Positions 34,082-44,298 are shown, counted from the first letter of the stretch. The stretch is DNA of 64,000 bases from Streptomyces sp. NBC_00358 (GCF_036099295.1 NZ_CP107976.1:3224001-3288000); one strand, 5' to 3'. The notes: a model not told the origin generated them from the letters alone. Numbers and translations are program-made.

Positions 34082-36634
34082 TCAGACGGCGGTGCCGCTT
34101 CCCGTCGTGGCGACGCCGGTGCCCACCGGCGCGCTGCCGGCCGGCACGTCGGCCGACGTGGTCACCGGCGCGCTGCTCGACACGGGGCCGCTCGCGGAGT
34201 CCGAGGTGGCGGGAGCGGTCGGTGTGGTGGCCGAGGGCGAGGCGGACGCCGACGGGCTCCCGGTCTTCGTGCCGGTCGGCGACGGCGAACCGCTCGACGT
34301 CTTCGTGCCGGTCGGCGACGGCTTGCCCGTGGACGACTTCGAGGGCTTCGACGTCGCCGACTTCGAGGGCTTGCCCGAGGTCGTGTGCGTCCCGCTCGGT
34401 TCGCCGGACGGCTGATGCCCCGTCGTGGCCTCGGCCGGGGGCGTCGGGTCGTCCGAGGTGCCGTAGGTGCCGTCCGGCCCCGGGTCGGTGGGCTTGGCGA
34501 CGGCGCTGGGGGCGGAGTCGTCGCCCTTCTTCGCCTTGTCCGCGCCCAGGCTGTCGTCCTGACTGCCCGGCGTGGCCGAGGGGTTGACGCCGACCCTCTC
34601 GGACGGGATGTCGTTGTTCTTGTGGTCCGAGGTCGCGCCGAGGGTGACCACGGTGCCGAGGACCGCGACGAGGAGCGCGCCCGCTCCGGCGGCCACCAGG
34701 TTGCGCCGGGTGCCGGTGACCAGCCGCCCCGCGACCCCCTGCCGCCTGGCCGCCGGTGCGCCGGAGCCGGGCGGGAGTGCGAGCACCGTCACCGTGTCGC
34801 CGGACAGCGCGGTCGCGGAGAAGGCGGCCGGTACGCCGCCGGGAGGCGACATCGACTCCTCGTGACGGGCGTCGGGCACCTCTTCGCCCGCCGCGGTGCG
34901 CCCGCCGAGGATCTGCAGGGTGCCGGAGCGGTCGGCGACCAGCGCGAGGGCGCGGCGGCCCGCGGTGGTGCCGCGTTTGTCGGCGAGCGCGCCGCGCATG
35001 CCGACGGAGGCGTCCAGTTCGGCGCGGGCCCGGTCCAGTTGGTGACCGCAGAGCGCCAGGACGCCCAACTCGTGGTGGAAGTAGGCCTGTTCGCCGACGT
35101 CCTCGGCCAGCTCGGAGGCCTCCACGCCGAAGCGCAGGACGCGTTCCCAGGCGCTCCAGTTCAGCCCCGCCGCGAAGGCGGGCGCGGCCGTGCGGGCGAG
35201 CTGGACGGAGACGCTCTCCTCCTCCTCGTCCTGCGGGGCGGTGGTGACGGGGACGAGTACGTCGAGCGCGGCAAGCAGCGCCTCGGCCTCGGCGCAGACC
35301 CGCTCCGGGGTGACGGAGGGGTGCCCGGCCCACCAGGTGTAGTGCTGGGCGGCGGTCTGCGCGCTCTCCTGGAGGGTGTCCGCGTATCCGGAGGCCTCAA
35401 GCTGGGCCCGTACCCCGGCGGCGAGCCGGTAGCGGGTACCGACCGGGGAGACGAGCGCGGAGGCGGCGAGTTCGGCGAGCGCGGCGTCGGCGTGGGTGTC
35501 GCCCACGAGCGCGGGCAGATGGGCCTGGTGGGGCACCTCGCCGCCGAGCGCGACGGCGAAACGCAGCGTGGCGCGCGCCGAGTCGCTCAGCCGGGAGGCG
35601 AGCAGCGCGGCGGGTGCGGCGCCTTCGGCGAGGGAGGGCAGCGGGAGGTCGTGGCCGTCGCCGCTCTCGAAGTGCGCGTCGGACGGGGCCTCCTGGAAGA
35701 CGCCGTAGTCGTCGAAGGCCTCCTCGCTGGCCTGCAGCCGGTCGCGCTGCCGCAGCAGTGCTCCGGCCTGTATGAAGCGCAGGGGCAGTCCCTCGGACTC
35801 GAACCAGAGGTCGCCGGCCCAGTTCGACTCGTCCTCGGTCAGGACGCGTCCGACGGCGCGCTCCAGCAGTTCGAGGCCGCCGCTGCGGTCGAGGCCGCCG
35901 AGGACGACCTCTTCGAGGAGCGCGTGGGCGCTCGGGGCGGGTATGTCGGGGGTGGCGGCGATCACGAAGGCGCACTCGGGCGTGGCGTCGAGCAGCTCGT
36001 CGAGGGCGCCGCCGCCTATCTCCGCGTCGTCGAGGACGACGACCGCGCCGATCTCGTGGACGAGCCGGAGGAGTTCCTCGCGGTCCGGACGGTGCAGGGG
36101 CGCGTCGTAGACGGCGGTGAAGAGGTCGTACAGCAGGTCGCTCGCCGTGCGCCGGTAGCCGCAGAGGCGGACGACGCCGTCGGGGGCGAGGTCCGCGCAG
36201 TCGTCGGCGACGGCGTCCAGCAGGACGGTGCGGCCGGATCCCGAGGGGCCGGTGAGCCGTACCGAGCGCCCGCGCGCGAGGAGGCGTACGAGCCGCTCGC
36301 GCTCCTCCTGGCGCTCCAGGAGCGGCAGCCGGGGCTGTGCCGGGCCGGGCGGAACGGGCGGCTGGGCCGCGCGGGCCAGCTCGGCCCGTTCGGCGGCGCC
36401 GTGCTTGACCGGCGGCTGCGGGCGCTCGTGCGGCGGGCAGTTCTCGATCTCGCTGCCGTCGACGGGGTTGACCGTGAGCAGGAATTCGCCCGTGACGAGC
36501 CGGACCGTGCGGGCGAGCACGGGTTTGTGCTGGATCAGGTCGGCTGCGAGCGGGTCGCGCGGCGGGCGCGGGCGAGGCGCCTGGCCGTCGTCGTCATGGC
36601 CGTACTCTTCGGATCCCCGGTTGATCGGGTCCAT
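34082..36634 (-). CDS. Membrane-anchored STAND-like ATPase with Ser/Thr/Pro-rich outer tail
   Basis: An 850-aa protein. A short N-terminal region is followed by an AAA/NTPase domain: P-loop GPSGSGRT (129-136, Arg135 where Lys is expected) and Walker B IGAVVVLDDAE (Asp202-Asp203). A long helical region follows, resembling the repeat part of LuxR/AfsR-like ATPases but with no HTH. One membrane helix (RRNLVAAGAGALLVAVLG) lies about 175 residues from the end, after which comes a disordered tail with repeats such as SPTGTKT and GKPSKS, presumably outside. The ATG at 36634 is preceded by a G-rich run. Role unknown; possibly a signalling protein across the membrane. Convergent with nucS. Confidence 0.75.
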   Translation of the reverse strand: MDPINRGSEEYGHDDDGQAPRPRPPRDPLAADLIQHKPVLARTVRLVTGEFLLTVNPVDGSEIENCPPHERPQPPVKHGAAERAELARAAQPPVPPGPAQPRLPLLERQEERERLVRLLARGRSVRLTGPSGSGRTVLLDAVADDCADLAPDGVVRLCGYRRTASDLLYDLFTAVYDAPLHRPDREELLRLVHEIGAVVVLDDAEIGGGALDELLDATPECAFVIAATPDIPAPSAHALLEEVVLGGLDRSGGLELLERAVGRVLTEDESNWAGDLWFESEGLPLRFIQAGALLRQRDRLQASEEAFDDYGVFQEAPSDAHFESGDGHDLPLPSLAEGAAPAALLASRLSDSARATLRFAVALGGEVPHQAHLPALVGDTHADAALAELAASALVSPVGTRYRLAAGVRAQLEASGYADTLQESAQTAAQHYTWWAGHPSVTPERVCAEAEALLAALDVLVPVTTAPQDEEEESVSVQLARTAAPAFAAGLNWSAWERVLRFGVEASELAEDVGEQAYFHHELGVLALCGHQLDRARAELDASVGMRGALADKRGTTAGRRALALVADRSGTLQILGGRTAAGEEVPDARHEESMSPPGGVPAAFSATALSGDTVTVLALPPGSGAPAARRQGVAGRLVTGTRRNLVAAGAGALLVAVLGTVVTLGATSDHKNNDIPSERVGVNPSATPGSQDDSLGADKAKKGDDSAPSAVAKPTDPGPDGTYGTSDDPTPPAEATTGHQPSGEPSGTHTTSGKPSKSATSKPSKSSTGKPSPTGTKTSSGSPSPTGTKTGSPSASASPSATTPTAPATSDSASGPVSSSAPVTTSADVPAGSAPVGTGVATTGSGTAV

Positions 36635-36721
36635 GTTCCAAGCCCCCCAAAAGCGTCGTGTGCCGATGCCCTCCCGGCCTGGCTGCACACCGCTCTGTCG
36701 CTTCTGGTCCGGTGCCCGCTC

Positions 36722-36756
36722 TTAGGGTTTCGGTCGGCGGGCAGCCGAACCCTAAA
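36722..36756. repeat. Inverted repeat upstream of the STAND gene
   Basis: TTAGGGTTTCGG is complementary, with one bulged base, to CCGAACCCTAA; the spacer is about 11 bases. It lies roughly 90 bases upstream of the ATG at 36634 and is AT-richer than its surroundings. It could be an operator or the terminator of the STAS gene that ends at 36904. Confidence 0.4.
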
Positions 36757-36903
36757 CCTTCGCACAGTATCTACGAACAGGCGGGGTACCGCGCCGTCCG
36801 AACCGTCACAGCTTCGTGAGGATTGTGCACGTGATGCGCTTCGTGCGCCGGTCAGGGCGCGTGCGCGGTCGCGTACGCGGAGCGAACGGGGCGCGTGCCC
36901 AGG

Positions 36904-37227
36904 TCACACCCGGGGCAGGGACTCGACCCCGATACCACCCTCGATCGCCAGGATCCGGTGCAGCCGGGTCGCCACCAGAAGGCGCTGCATCTGTGGTGGT
37001 ACGGCACGCAGCACAAGCCGTCGGCCGCACCGCCCGGCCCGTCGGTGGGCCCCCATGATGACACCGAGTCCGGTGGCGTCCCAGGAGTCCAGCTCGGACA
37101 GGTCCAGCACCAGATCGCCGGCTCCGTCGTCGACGGCCGAGTGCAGGACCGTGCGGGCGTCCGCCGCGCTGCGTACGTCGAGGCGGCCCCCGACGACCAG
37201 CTCGGCGTGGTCGCCCCTGATGTACAT
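36904..37227 (-). CDS. STAS-domain anti-sigma-factor antagonist
   Basis: A 107-aa single STAS domain of the SpoIIAA/RsbV type, which binds anti-sigma kinases to release sigma factors. LVLDLSELDSWDATGLGVI is the phosphorylation loop; Thr52 stands where the phosphorylated Ser/Thr is expected, so switching by a kinase is plausible. GGGGAG six bases before ATG 37227 selects this start over an upstream in-frame ATG at 37302. No kinase or sigma gene is adjacent, so it may work with partners elsewhere. The neighbouring STAND gene is on the same strand but 270 bases away. Confidence 0.88.
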   Translation of the reverse strand: MYIRGDHAELVVGGRLDVRSAADARTVLHSAVDDGAGDLVLDLSELDSWDATGLGVIMGAHRRAGRCGRRLVLRAVPPQMQRLLVATRLHRILAIEGGIGVESLPRV

Positions 37228-37405
37228 ATGCGCTCCCCGAGAATGCGTCTCGTAACTCCGCGTGTGTCTGTTTCCGCGACTTCGCGTCTGCATGTTGTGC
37301 ATGGTCTGACTGCCTGAGGGCCACGGAGGTTGCCGTCTGTAAGCGAACCGATACCGAATTCACCTCATGGAGTGACGTCCAGAGGCACGCACGGCGTCCG
37401 TGGCA

Positions 37406-37437
37406 CATGCGGCGACCGGTGTCCCGGTCGCCGCATG
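37406..37437 (-). terminator. Hairpin terminator after the hydroxyacyl-CoA dehydrogenase gene
   Basis: CATGCGGCGACCGG and CCGGTCGCCGCATG form a perfect 14-bp stem with loop TGTC. It starts 5 bases beyond the stop of the gene at 37443. Confidence 0.75.
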
Positions 37438-37442
37438 ATCGT

Positions 37443-38291
37443 TCAGTGCTTGTAGAAGCCCTGCCCGCTCTTGCGCCCGATGTCACCGGCGTCAACCATC
37501 CGGCGCATCAGTTCCGGCGGCGCGAACTTCTCGTCCTGGGTCTCGGTGTAGATGTTGCCGGTGGCGTGCAGCAGGATGTCGACGCCCGTGAGGTCGGCGG
37601 TGGCCAGCGGTCCCATGGCGTGACCGAAGCCGAGCCGGCAGGCGAGGTCGATGTCCTCGGCGGTGGCCACGCCCGACTCGTACAGCTTCGTCGCCTCGAC
37701 GACGAGGGCCGAGATGAGGCGGGTGGTCACAAACCCGGCGACGTCGCGGTTGACGACGATGCAGGTCTTGCCGACGGACTCGCTGAACTCCCGTGCGGTG
37801 GCGAGCGTTTCGTCGCTGGTCTTGTAGCCGCGGACCAGCTCGACGAGCTGCATCATCGGCACCGGCGAGAAGAAGTGCACGCCGACGACCCGCTCCGGGC
37901 GCTCCGTGGCCGCCGCGATCTTGGTGATCGGGATCGCGGAGGTGTTGGAGGCGAGCACCGTGTCGGGGCGGACGATCTTGTCGAGCGCCTGGAAGATCTC
38001 GTGCTTGATCTCAAGCTTCTCGAAGACCGCCTCGACGACGATGTCCGCGTCGGCGGCGGCGTCCAGGTCGGTGGTCGCCGTGATGCGCGCGAGCGCGGCG
38101 TCGGCGTCCGCGCCTTCCAGCTTGCCCTTGCTCACGAACCTGTCGTACGAGGCCCTGATGCCGTCGAGGCCGCGGTTCAGCGCCTCGTCGGTGACATCGC
38201 GCAGGACGACGTCCCAGCCCGCCTGTGCGGAGACCTGGGCAATACCGGACCCCATGAGTCCGGCTCCGATGACGGCGAGCTTCCCTGCCAC
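37443..38291 (-). CDS. 3-hydroxybutyryl/3-hydroxyacyl-CoA dehydrogenase
   Basis: Reduces acetoacetyl-CoA to 3-hydroxybutyryl-CoA or oxidises the reverse. 282 aa, the normal length of the single-domain enzyme. Rossmann motif GAGLMGSG at residues 9-16; VVGVHFFSPVPMMQLVE holds the catalytic His; KSGQGFYKH closes the C-terminal domain. It stands alone with its own terminator. With the thiolase at 17324 and icmA at 601 it could make butyryl-CoA for Icm; crotonase and crotonyl-CoA reductase are not in the window. Confidence 0.92.
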   Translation of the reverse strand: MAGKLAVIGAGLMGSGIAQVSAQAGWDVVLRDVTDEALNRGLDGIRASYDRFVSKGKLEGADADAALARITATTDLDAAADADIVVEAVFEKLEIKHEIFQALDKIVRPDTVLASNTSAIPITKIAAATERPERVVGVHFFSPVPMMQLVELVRGYKTSDETLATAREFSESVGKTCIVVNRDVAGFVTTRLISALVVEATKLYESGVATAEDIDLACRLGFGHAMGPLATADLTGVDILLHATGNIYTETQDEKFAPPELMRRMVDAGDIGRKSGQGFYKH

Positions 38292-38451
38292 TCCGACTCC
38301 CTCAACACCCGTAACACGCTGCTTGTGTATGCCTCTTCGGCGGAGAGTAGCGTTCGGGAGGGGCCGTGAAACCCGTAAGTAACGCGTGTCACGGTCTCAG
38401 GGCGTGAGACGCCCGTCACGTCGCGTCCGGCTCACGTCACCGGCGGTCGGG

Positions 38452-39093
38452 TCACCCGGCCGCCCGTACGGCGTAGTCGAGGACCTTCCGGCTCAGCAGG
38501 TCCTCCGCGTCGTCGAGCAGCACGAGGATCTCGCGTGACACTTCGTCCGGATCGCGCCCGGCCATCATCTCGCGGCCGATGGCCGACACGACGGTCTGGT
38601 GCACCCAGTTGATCTGGCCGGCGACGAGGCCCGGCAGCGGGTCCCCGGGCGGTGCGCCGGTCTCCTCGCGCAGCGCCTCCTCCAGGTTGACGAGGACGTC
38701 CTGGCCGATGGCCCACAGCCGCGAACGGAGCGCGGGGGCCTCGTGGACGACCTGCATGAAGCGGGCGTACCCCGTCATCAGGCCGAGCCGGGGAGACACC
38801 GCCTCGACCTCCTCGCGCAGTTCGCGCAGGACGGCGGCGGCGGCCGACTCCCCCTTCGGCCGGCCGCGCACCCAGCGGGCGAGCCGGTCGGCCACACCGG
38901 CGGAACGGTCGAGGAGGAGGTCCTCCTTGGCCGGGAAGTAGTTGTAGACGGTGTTCACGGAGACGTTCGCGGCGTCCGCGACCTCCGCGACGGTCACCGC
39001 GTCGAAGCCCCGCTCCAGGAACAGCCCCGTGGCGACATCGGAGATGTACTGCCTGGTCTGCCGTTTCTTCCGCTCCCTGAGTCCCTCAGCCAT
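38452..39093 (-). CDS. TetR-family repressor of the adjacent ABC transporter
   Basis: A 213-aa regulator. The HTH at about 10-55 reads TRQYISDVATGLFLERGFD ... VSVNTVYNYFPAKEDLL, a textbook TetR domain. The C-terminal domain is diverged and likely binds a drug-like ligand. ATG 39093; an in-frame extension to 39138 is possible. Divergent from a DrrA/DrrB-type ABC operon across 80 bases that contain a 26-bp imperfect palindrome, so local repression of both genes is the likely scheme. Confidence 0.9.
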   Translation of the reverse strand: MAEGLRERKKRQTRQYISDVATGLFLERGFDAVTVAEVADAANVSVNTVYNYFPAKEDLLLDRSAGVADRLARWVRGRPKGESAAAAVLRELREEVEAVSPRLGLMTGYARFMQVVHEAPALRSRLWAIGQDVLVNLEEALREETGAPPGDPLPGLVAGQINWVHQTVVSAIGREMMAGRDPDEVSREILVLLDDAEDLLSRKVLDYAVRAAG

Positions 39094-39131
39094 GTCCGCA
39101 TCGTAGCTTCGCTGGACATCCTGAAATCTTG

Positions 39132-39157
39132 GAGTCATTGCAAAATTGCAGGGACTC
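39132..39157. promoter_or_regulatory. Candidate TetR operator between regulator and ABC operon
   Basis: A 26-bp imperfect palindrome with matched blocks GAGTC, TGCAA, TTGCA and GACTC symmetric about 39144/39145; 20 of 26 positions match. The region is AT-rich and sits in the divergent promoter gap, 39 bases from the tetR start and 17 from the ABC start. Operator function is inferred from position and symmetry. Confidence 0.6.
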
Positions 39158-39173
39158 TGTTTTTCTTGACGCC

Positions 39174-39956
39174 ATGCCCATCATCAGCACGGCCGGTCTT
39201 GCCCGCACCTTCCGGACCAGGCACGGCCCGGTGGAGGCGGTGCGCGGCATCGACCTCACGGTGCGTCCCGGCGAGATCCTCGGCCTCCTCGGCCCGAACG
39301 GCGCGGGCAAGACCACCACCCTCAAGATGCTCACCACCCTGCTCGCGCCCACCGGTGGCGCGGCCACCGTCGCGGGCTGCGACCTGGTCTCCGATCCGGC
39401 CGGTGTGCGCCGCGCCTGCGGTTACGTGGCCCAGTCGGGCGGTGTCGACCCGCAGGTGACCGTGCGGGAGGAACTCGTCACCCAGGGACGGCTCTACCGC
39501 CTGACGAAGCCGCAGGCGGTGGACCGGGCCGAGGAGCTGGCGCACGAGCTCGGCCTCGGAGACCTGATGGACCGCAGGACCGCCGCGCTCTCCGGGGGAC
39601 AGCGACGGCGCCTGGACATCGCGCTCGGCCTCACCCACCGCCCCCGGGTGCTCTTCCTCGACGAACCGACGACAGGCCTCGACCCCGCCGCCCGCGCCGA
39701 CCTCTGGGACCTCGTGCGCCGGCTGCGCGACACGCACGGCACCACGGTCTTCCTGACCACCCACTACCTCGACGAGGCGGACGCGCTCGCCGACCGGCTC
39801 GTGATCGTCGACCGGGGGGTGGTGGTCGCCGACGGCACGCCCGGCGCGCTGAAGCTGGCCCACGGCGGCTCCCTCGACGCGACCCTCCAGGACACCTTCC
39901 TCGCCATCACCGGCCGCGGCCCCGAGCCGGCCGGGACCACCCCCGTAGCCGTATAG
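39174..39956 (+). CDS. DrrA-type ABC exporter ATP-binding protein
   Basis: A 260-aa ATPase. Walker A GPNGAGKT at 40-47, signature LSGGQRRRLDIAL, Walker B VLFLDEPTTGLDP, and the H-loop FLTTHYLDEAD. It matches the daunorubicin-resistance (DrrA) subfamily that exports hydrophobic compounds. ATG 39174; a GTG/ATG extension from 39129 would overlap the operator. Followed after 13 bases by the permease. Probably induced when the divergent TetR protein binds its ligand. Confidence 0.9.
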   Translation: MPIISTAGLARTFRTRHGPVEAVRGIDLTVRPGEILGLLGPNGAGKTTTLKMLTTLLAPTGGAATVAGCDLVSDPAGVRRACGYVAQSGGVDPQVTVREELVTQGRLYRLTKPQAVDRAEELAHELGLGDLMDRRTAALSGGQRRRLDIALGLTHRPRVLFLDEPTTGLDPAARADLWDLVRRLRDTHGTTVFLTTHYLDEADALADRLVIVDRGVVVADGTPGALKLAHGGSLDATLQDTFLAITGRGPEPAGTTPVAV

Positions 39957-39969
39957 GACGTATCGACCG

Positions 39970-40719
39970 ATGCTTCTCCACGACACCGCGCTGATCTTCG
40001 GGCGCTACGCCCGTCAGACCCTGCGTTCCCGCTTCGCGATGCTCTTCGGCGTCCTGATGCCGCTGCTCTACCTGTTCTTCTTCGGCCCGCTCCTGACCGG
40101 TCTGCCGCTCGGCGCCCGGGGCACGTCCTGGCAGGTCCTGGTCCCCGGACTGCTGCTCCAACTCAGCCTGTTCGGAGCCGCGTTCGCCGGATTCACCATC
40201 ATCGTCGAGAAGAACCTGGGCATCGTGGAGCGGATGCGGGTCACCCCCGTCAGCCGCCTCGCGCTGCTGCTCGGCCGCATCCTGCGCGACGCCGCCGTCC
40301 TCGTCCTCCAGGCGGCGCTGCTCGTCCTGGCGGCGCTGGTGACGGGCCTGCGCGCGCCGCTCGCCGGCGTCCTGATCGGTTTCGCCTTCGTCGCCCTGCT
40401 GGCCCTCTCGCTCGCCTCGCTCTCCTACACCCTCGCACTGCGGGTCCGTACGCCCCAGGAGTTCGGACCCACCGTCAACGCGCTGACCATGCCGTCCATG
40501 CTGCTCTCCGGACTGATGCTGCCGATGGCGCTGGCCCCCGGCTGGCTGGACGTCCTCTCCCACCTCATGCCGCTGCGCTACCTCGTGGACGCGGTGCGGG
40601 ACGCCTACGTCGGCTCGTACGCCACCGCGCACATGCTCTACGGGGTTCTGGTCGCCCTCGCCCTCGCCGCGACCGCCGTGACCGTGGGCACACGGGCCTT
40701 CCGGAGGGCCGGGGCGTAA
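39970..40719 (+). CDS. DrrB-type ABC-2 permease
   Basis: A 249-aa membrane protein with six helices: RYARQTLRSRFAMLFGVLMP leads into TM1, and IVEKNLGIVERMRVTPVSR is the conserved cytoplasmic loop of DrrB-like permeases. Works with the ATPase just upstream. Its stop lies 13 bases before the cobalamin adenosyltransferase, which might be read through from this operon. Substrate unknown. Confidence 0.88.
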   Translation: MLLHDTALIFGRYARQTLRSRFAMLFGVLMPLLYLFFFGPLLTGLPLGARGTSWQVLVPGLLLQLSLFGAAFAGFTIIVEKNLGIVERMRVTPVSRLALLLGRILRDAAVLVLQAALLVLAALVTGLRAPLAGVLIGFAFVALLALSLASLSYTLALRVRTPQEFGPTVNALTMPSMLLSGLMLPMALAPGWLDVLSHLMPLRYLVDAVRDAYVGSYATAHMLYGVLVALALAATAVTVGTRAFRRAGA

Positions 40720-40732
40720 CTAGGCTGGGTCC

Positions 40733-41305
40733 ATGGTCAATCTGACGCGCATCTACACCAGGACCGGCGACCAGGGCACCACCGCCCTCGGGGACATGAG
40801 CAGGGTCGCCAAGACCGATCTGCGGATCTCGGCGTACGCCGACGCCAACGAGGCGAACGCGGTGATCGGTACGGCCATCGCGCTGGGCGGCCTGGAGGCG
40901 GAGGTCGTCGAGGTCCTCACCCGGGTCCAGAACGACCTGTTCGACGTGGGTGCGGACCTGTCGACGCCGGTGGTCGAGGACCCGAAGTACCCGCCGCTGC
41001 GGGTGGAGCAGTTCTACGTCGACAGGCTGGAGGCGGACTGCGACCTCTTCAACGAGCGGCTGGAGAAACTCCGCTCCTTCATCCTGCCCGGCGGCACCAC
41101 CGGGGCGGCGCTCCTCCACCAGGCCTGCACGGTCGTGCGCCGGGCCGAGCGTTCCACCTGGGCGGCGCTGGAGGTCCACGGCGAGGTGATGAACCCGCTC
41201 ACCGCGACCTACCTCAACCGGCTCTCCGACCTGCTGTTCATCCTGGCACGTACGGCGAACAAGGACACCGGCGACGTGCTGTGGGTCCCGGGCGGGGAGC
41301 GCTGA
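40733..41305 (+). CDS. ATP:cob(I)alamin adenosyltransferase, PduO type
   Basis: Makes adenosylcobalamin, the cofactor of Icm and methylmalonyl-CoA mutase. A 190-aa five-helix bundle with the family motifs RIYTRTGDQGTTALGD (N-terminal ATP site), LPGGTTGAALLHQACTVVRR (central) and NRLSDLLFILAR (C-terminal). ATG 40733, 13 bases after the ABC permease on the same strand. The link to icmA, meaB and mce in this window is functional, not operonic. Confidence 0.93.
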   Translation: MVNLTRIYTRTGDQGTTALGDMSRVAKTDLRISAYADANEANAVIGTAIALGGLEAEVVEVLTRVQNDLFDVGADLSTPVVEDPKYPPLRVEQFYVDRLEADCDLFNERLEKLRSFILPGGTTGAALLHQACTVVRRAERSTWAALEVHGEVMNPLTATYLNRLSDLLFILARTANKDTGDVLWVPGGER

Positions 41306-41579
41306 GCGACCCCTCGGGCCTACGCCCCCGTACACCCCACACACCCTCACACCCCGTACACGCCGAACAGGACCAGGGCGTCTGCGCCGGGCTCGGAACG
41401 ACCTTCGAGCCCGCTGCCGCAGGCGCCCTTCGTCGTTCCCGCCGAAGGCGCCGGCCGACCGTGCGCGGGAACGTGAAGAGCCACGTCAGCCGCCTGCCGG
41501 ACCGTCAGGACCGGGCGAACCGGTCGTCAACCCTCCCCAGCAACAAGGGAGTTGATGATCAAGTGCAACAATGAACAAG

Positions 41580-41621
41580 TGGTCCAGACCTATTGACCTA
41601 TGGTCCAGACCTTCCTATTCT
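41580..41621 (+). promoter_or_regulatory. chiC promoter with paired 12-bp direct repeats
   Basis: TGGTCCAGACCT occurs at 41580-41591 and 41601-41612, exactly 21 bases apart. A -35 box TTGACC (41593-41598) lies between them and a -10 box TATTCT (41616-41621) follows after a 17-base spacer. This paired repeat is the known hallmark of Streptomyces chitinase promoters, tied to chitin induction and glucose repression, and overlaps DasR/ChiR-type control. The remainder of the 41306-41688 gap shows no gene. Confidence 0.85.
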
Positions 41622-41688
41622 CACGGGCACCGTGGGCGTGAAGGCTCAGTTACGCCCCTCCCCTCCCCCAACTCCCCCGAGGAGCGGA

Positions 41689-43515
<1,827 letters not shown>

Positions 43516-43552
43516 TCACCGGACCGGGACACCGGTCCACAACACACCAAAA

Positions 43553-43588
43553 GAACCGCGGGCAGACCTCAGGGTCTGTCCGCGGTTC
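43553..43588 (+). terminator. Strong terminator after chiC
   Basis: GAACCGCGGGCAGACC and GGTCTGTCCGCGGTTC form a 16-bp stem (one G-T pair) with loop TCAG, 38 bases beyond the chiC stop. Confidence 0.8.
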
Positions 43589-43603
43589 GCTGTTGCTGGG
43601 GTC

Positions 43604-43764
43604 ACGCGACGTTCACCCTCCCCCAACCGCTCCGCGGCCGGGGGGACCCCCACCCAACGGGGCCCTGAACGTCGCTACGCGACGTTCACCCTCCCCCAAC
43701 CGCTCCGCGGCCGGGGGGACCCCCACCCAACGGGGCCCTGAACGTCGCTACGCGACGTTCACCC
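43604..43764. repeat. 73-bp tandem repeat ending in the DUF2550 gene
   Basis: Two identical 73-base units (43604-43676 and 43677-43749) and the first 15 bases of a third (ACGCGACGTTCACCC). Each unit contains GAACGTCGCTACGCGACGTTC-like symmetry at its junction and a GC-rich inverted segment CCGCGGCCGGGGGGA. The last partial unit encodes the final residues and stop of the DUF2550 protein, so the repeat seems to have grown from the 3' end of that gene. Confidence 0.9.
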
Positions 43765-44194
43765 GTTGTCCGGGCGGGGCCGCTTCCAGCCAGGCGAGGA
43801 AGCCGGTCAGCGCGTCCTCGCTCATCGCCAGTTCCAGGCGCGTCCCGCGATGGAGGCAGGCGAGGATGGTCGCGTCGGAGAGCAGCGCGAGCTCCTCCTC
43901 GCCCTCCGCGGCACGGCGGCCGGCCACCTCGATCGCCGAGCGTTCGAGGACGCGGCGCGGGCGGGGGGCGTACGAGAAGACGCGGTACCACTCGATGCGG
44001 TCGCCGTTGTAGCGGGCGACTCCATAGCTCCAGCCCTTGCCGCTGGGGTCACCCTTCTCGGAGACGTCCCAGCGGAGGCTGCAGTCGAACGTTCCGCCGG
44101 AACGCTGGATCAGCCGGCGGCGGAGGCCGAAGACGAACAGCCCCACCACTACAAGCGCTACTAGTACTCCGCACACAGTCAGAGCGAGGACCAT
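43748..44194 (-). CDS. DUF2550 single-pass membrane protein
   Basis: A 148-aa protein: an N-terminal membrane helix (ALTVCGVLVALVVVGLFVFG), a basic stop-transfer (RRRLIQRSGG) and a cytosolic beta-rich domain with GTFDCSLRWD and WSYGVARYNGDRIEWYRVFS typical of DUF2550. It is conserved next to the atp operon in Actinobacteria; role unknown. I prefer ATG 44194 (nine bases after GGAGG) over GTG 44200. The last codons (RVNVA) and stop coincide with a 73-base tandem repeat. It lies downstream of atpC on the same strand beyond a terminator. Confidence 0.85.
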   Translation of the reverse strand: MVLALTVCGVLVALVVVGLFVFGLRRRLIQRSGGTFDCSLRWDVSEKGDPSGKGWSYGVARYNGDRIEWYRVFSYAPRPRRVLERSAIEVAGRRAAEGEEELALLSDATILACLHRGTRLELAMSEDALTGFLAWLEAAPPGQRVNVA

Positions 44195-44250
44195 CGACAC
44201 CGACCTCCTCGTCTCCTAGGTAACGGAAAAGAAAAAACTTCCGGATTTGC

Positions 44251-44298
44251 CTCAGCCGCGGCCAGGGCCGGAGTGATCCGGTCCCAGCCGCGGCTGAG
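44251..44298 (-). terminator. Terminator of the ATP synthase operon
   Basis: CTCAGCCGCGG pairs with CCGCGGCTGAG, with inner GGGCCGG/CCGGTCCC pairing. A second small stem (CCCCAGC / GCTGGGG) lies at about 44325-44342, between it and the atpC stop. Both are on the 3' side of atpC. Confidence 0.7.

Noticed and set aside
43604..43764. Repeat considered as a CRISPR array
   Set aside because: Units are directly adjacent with no unique spacers; it is a simple tandem duplication.
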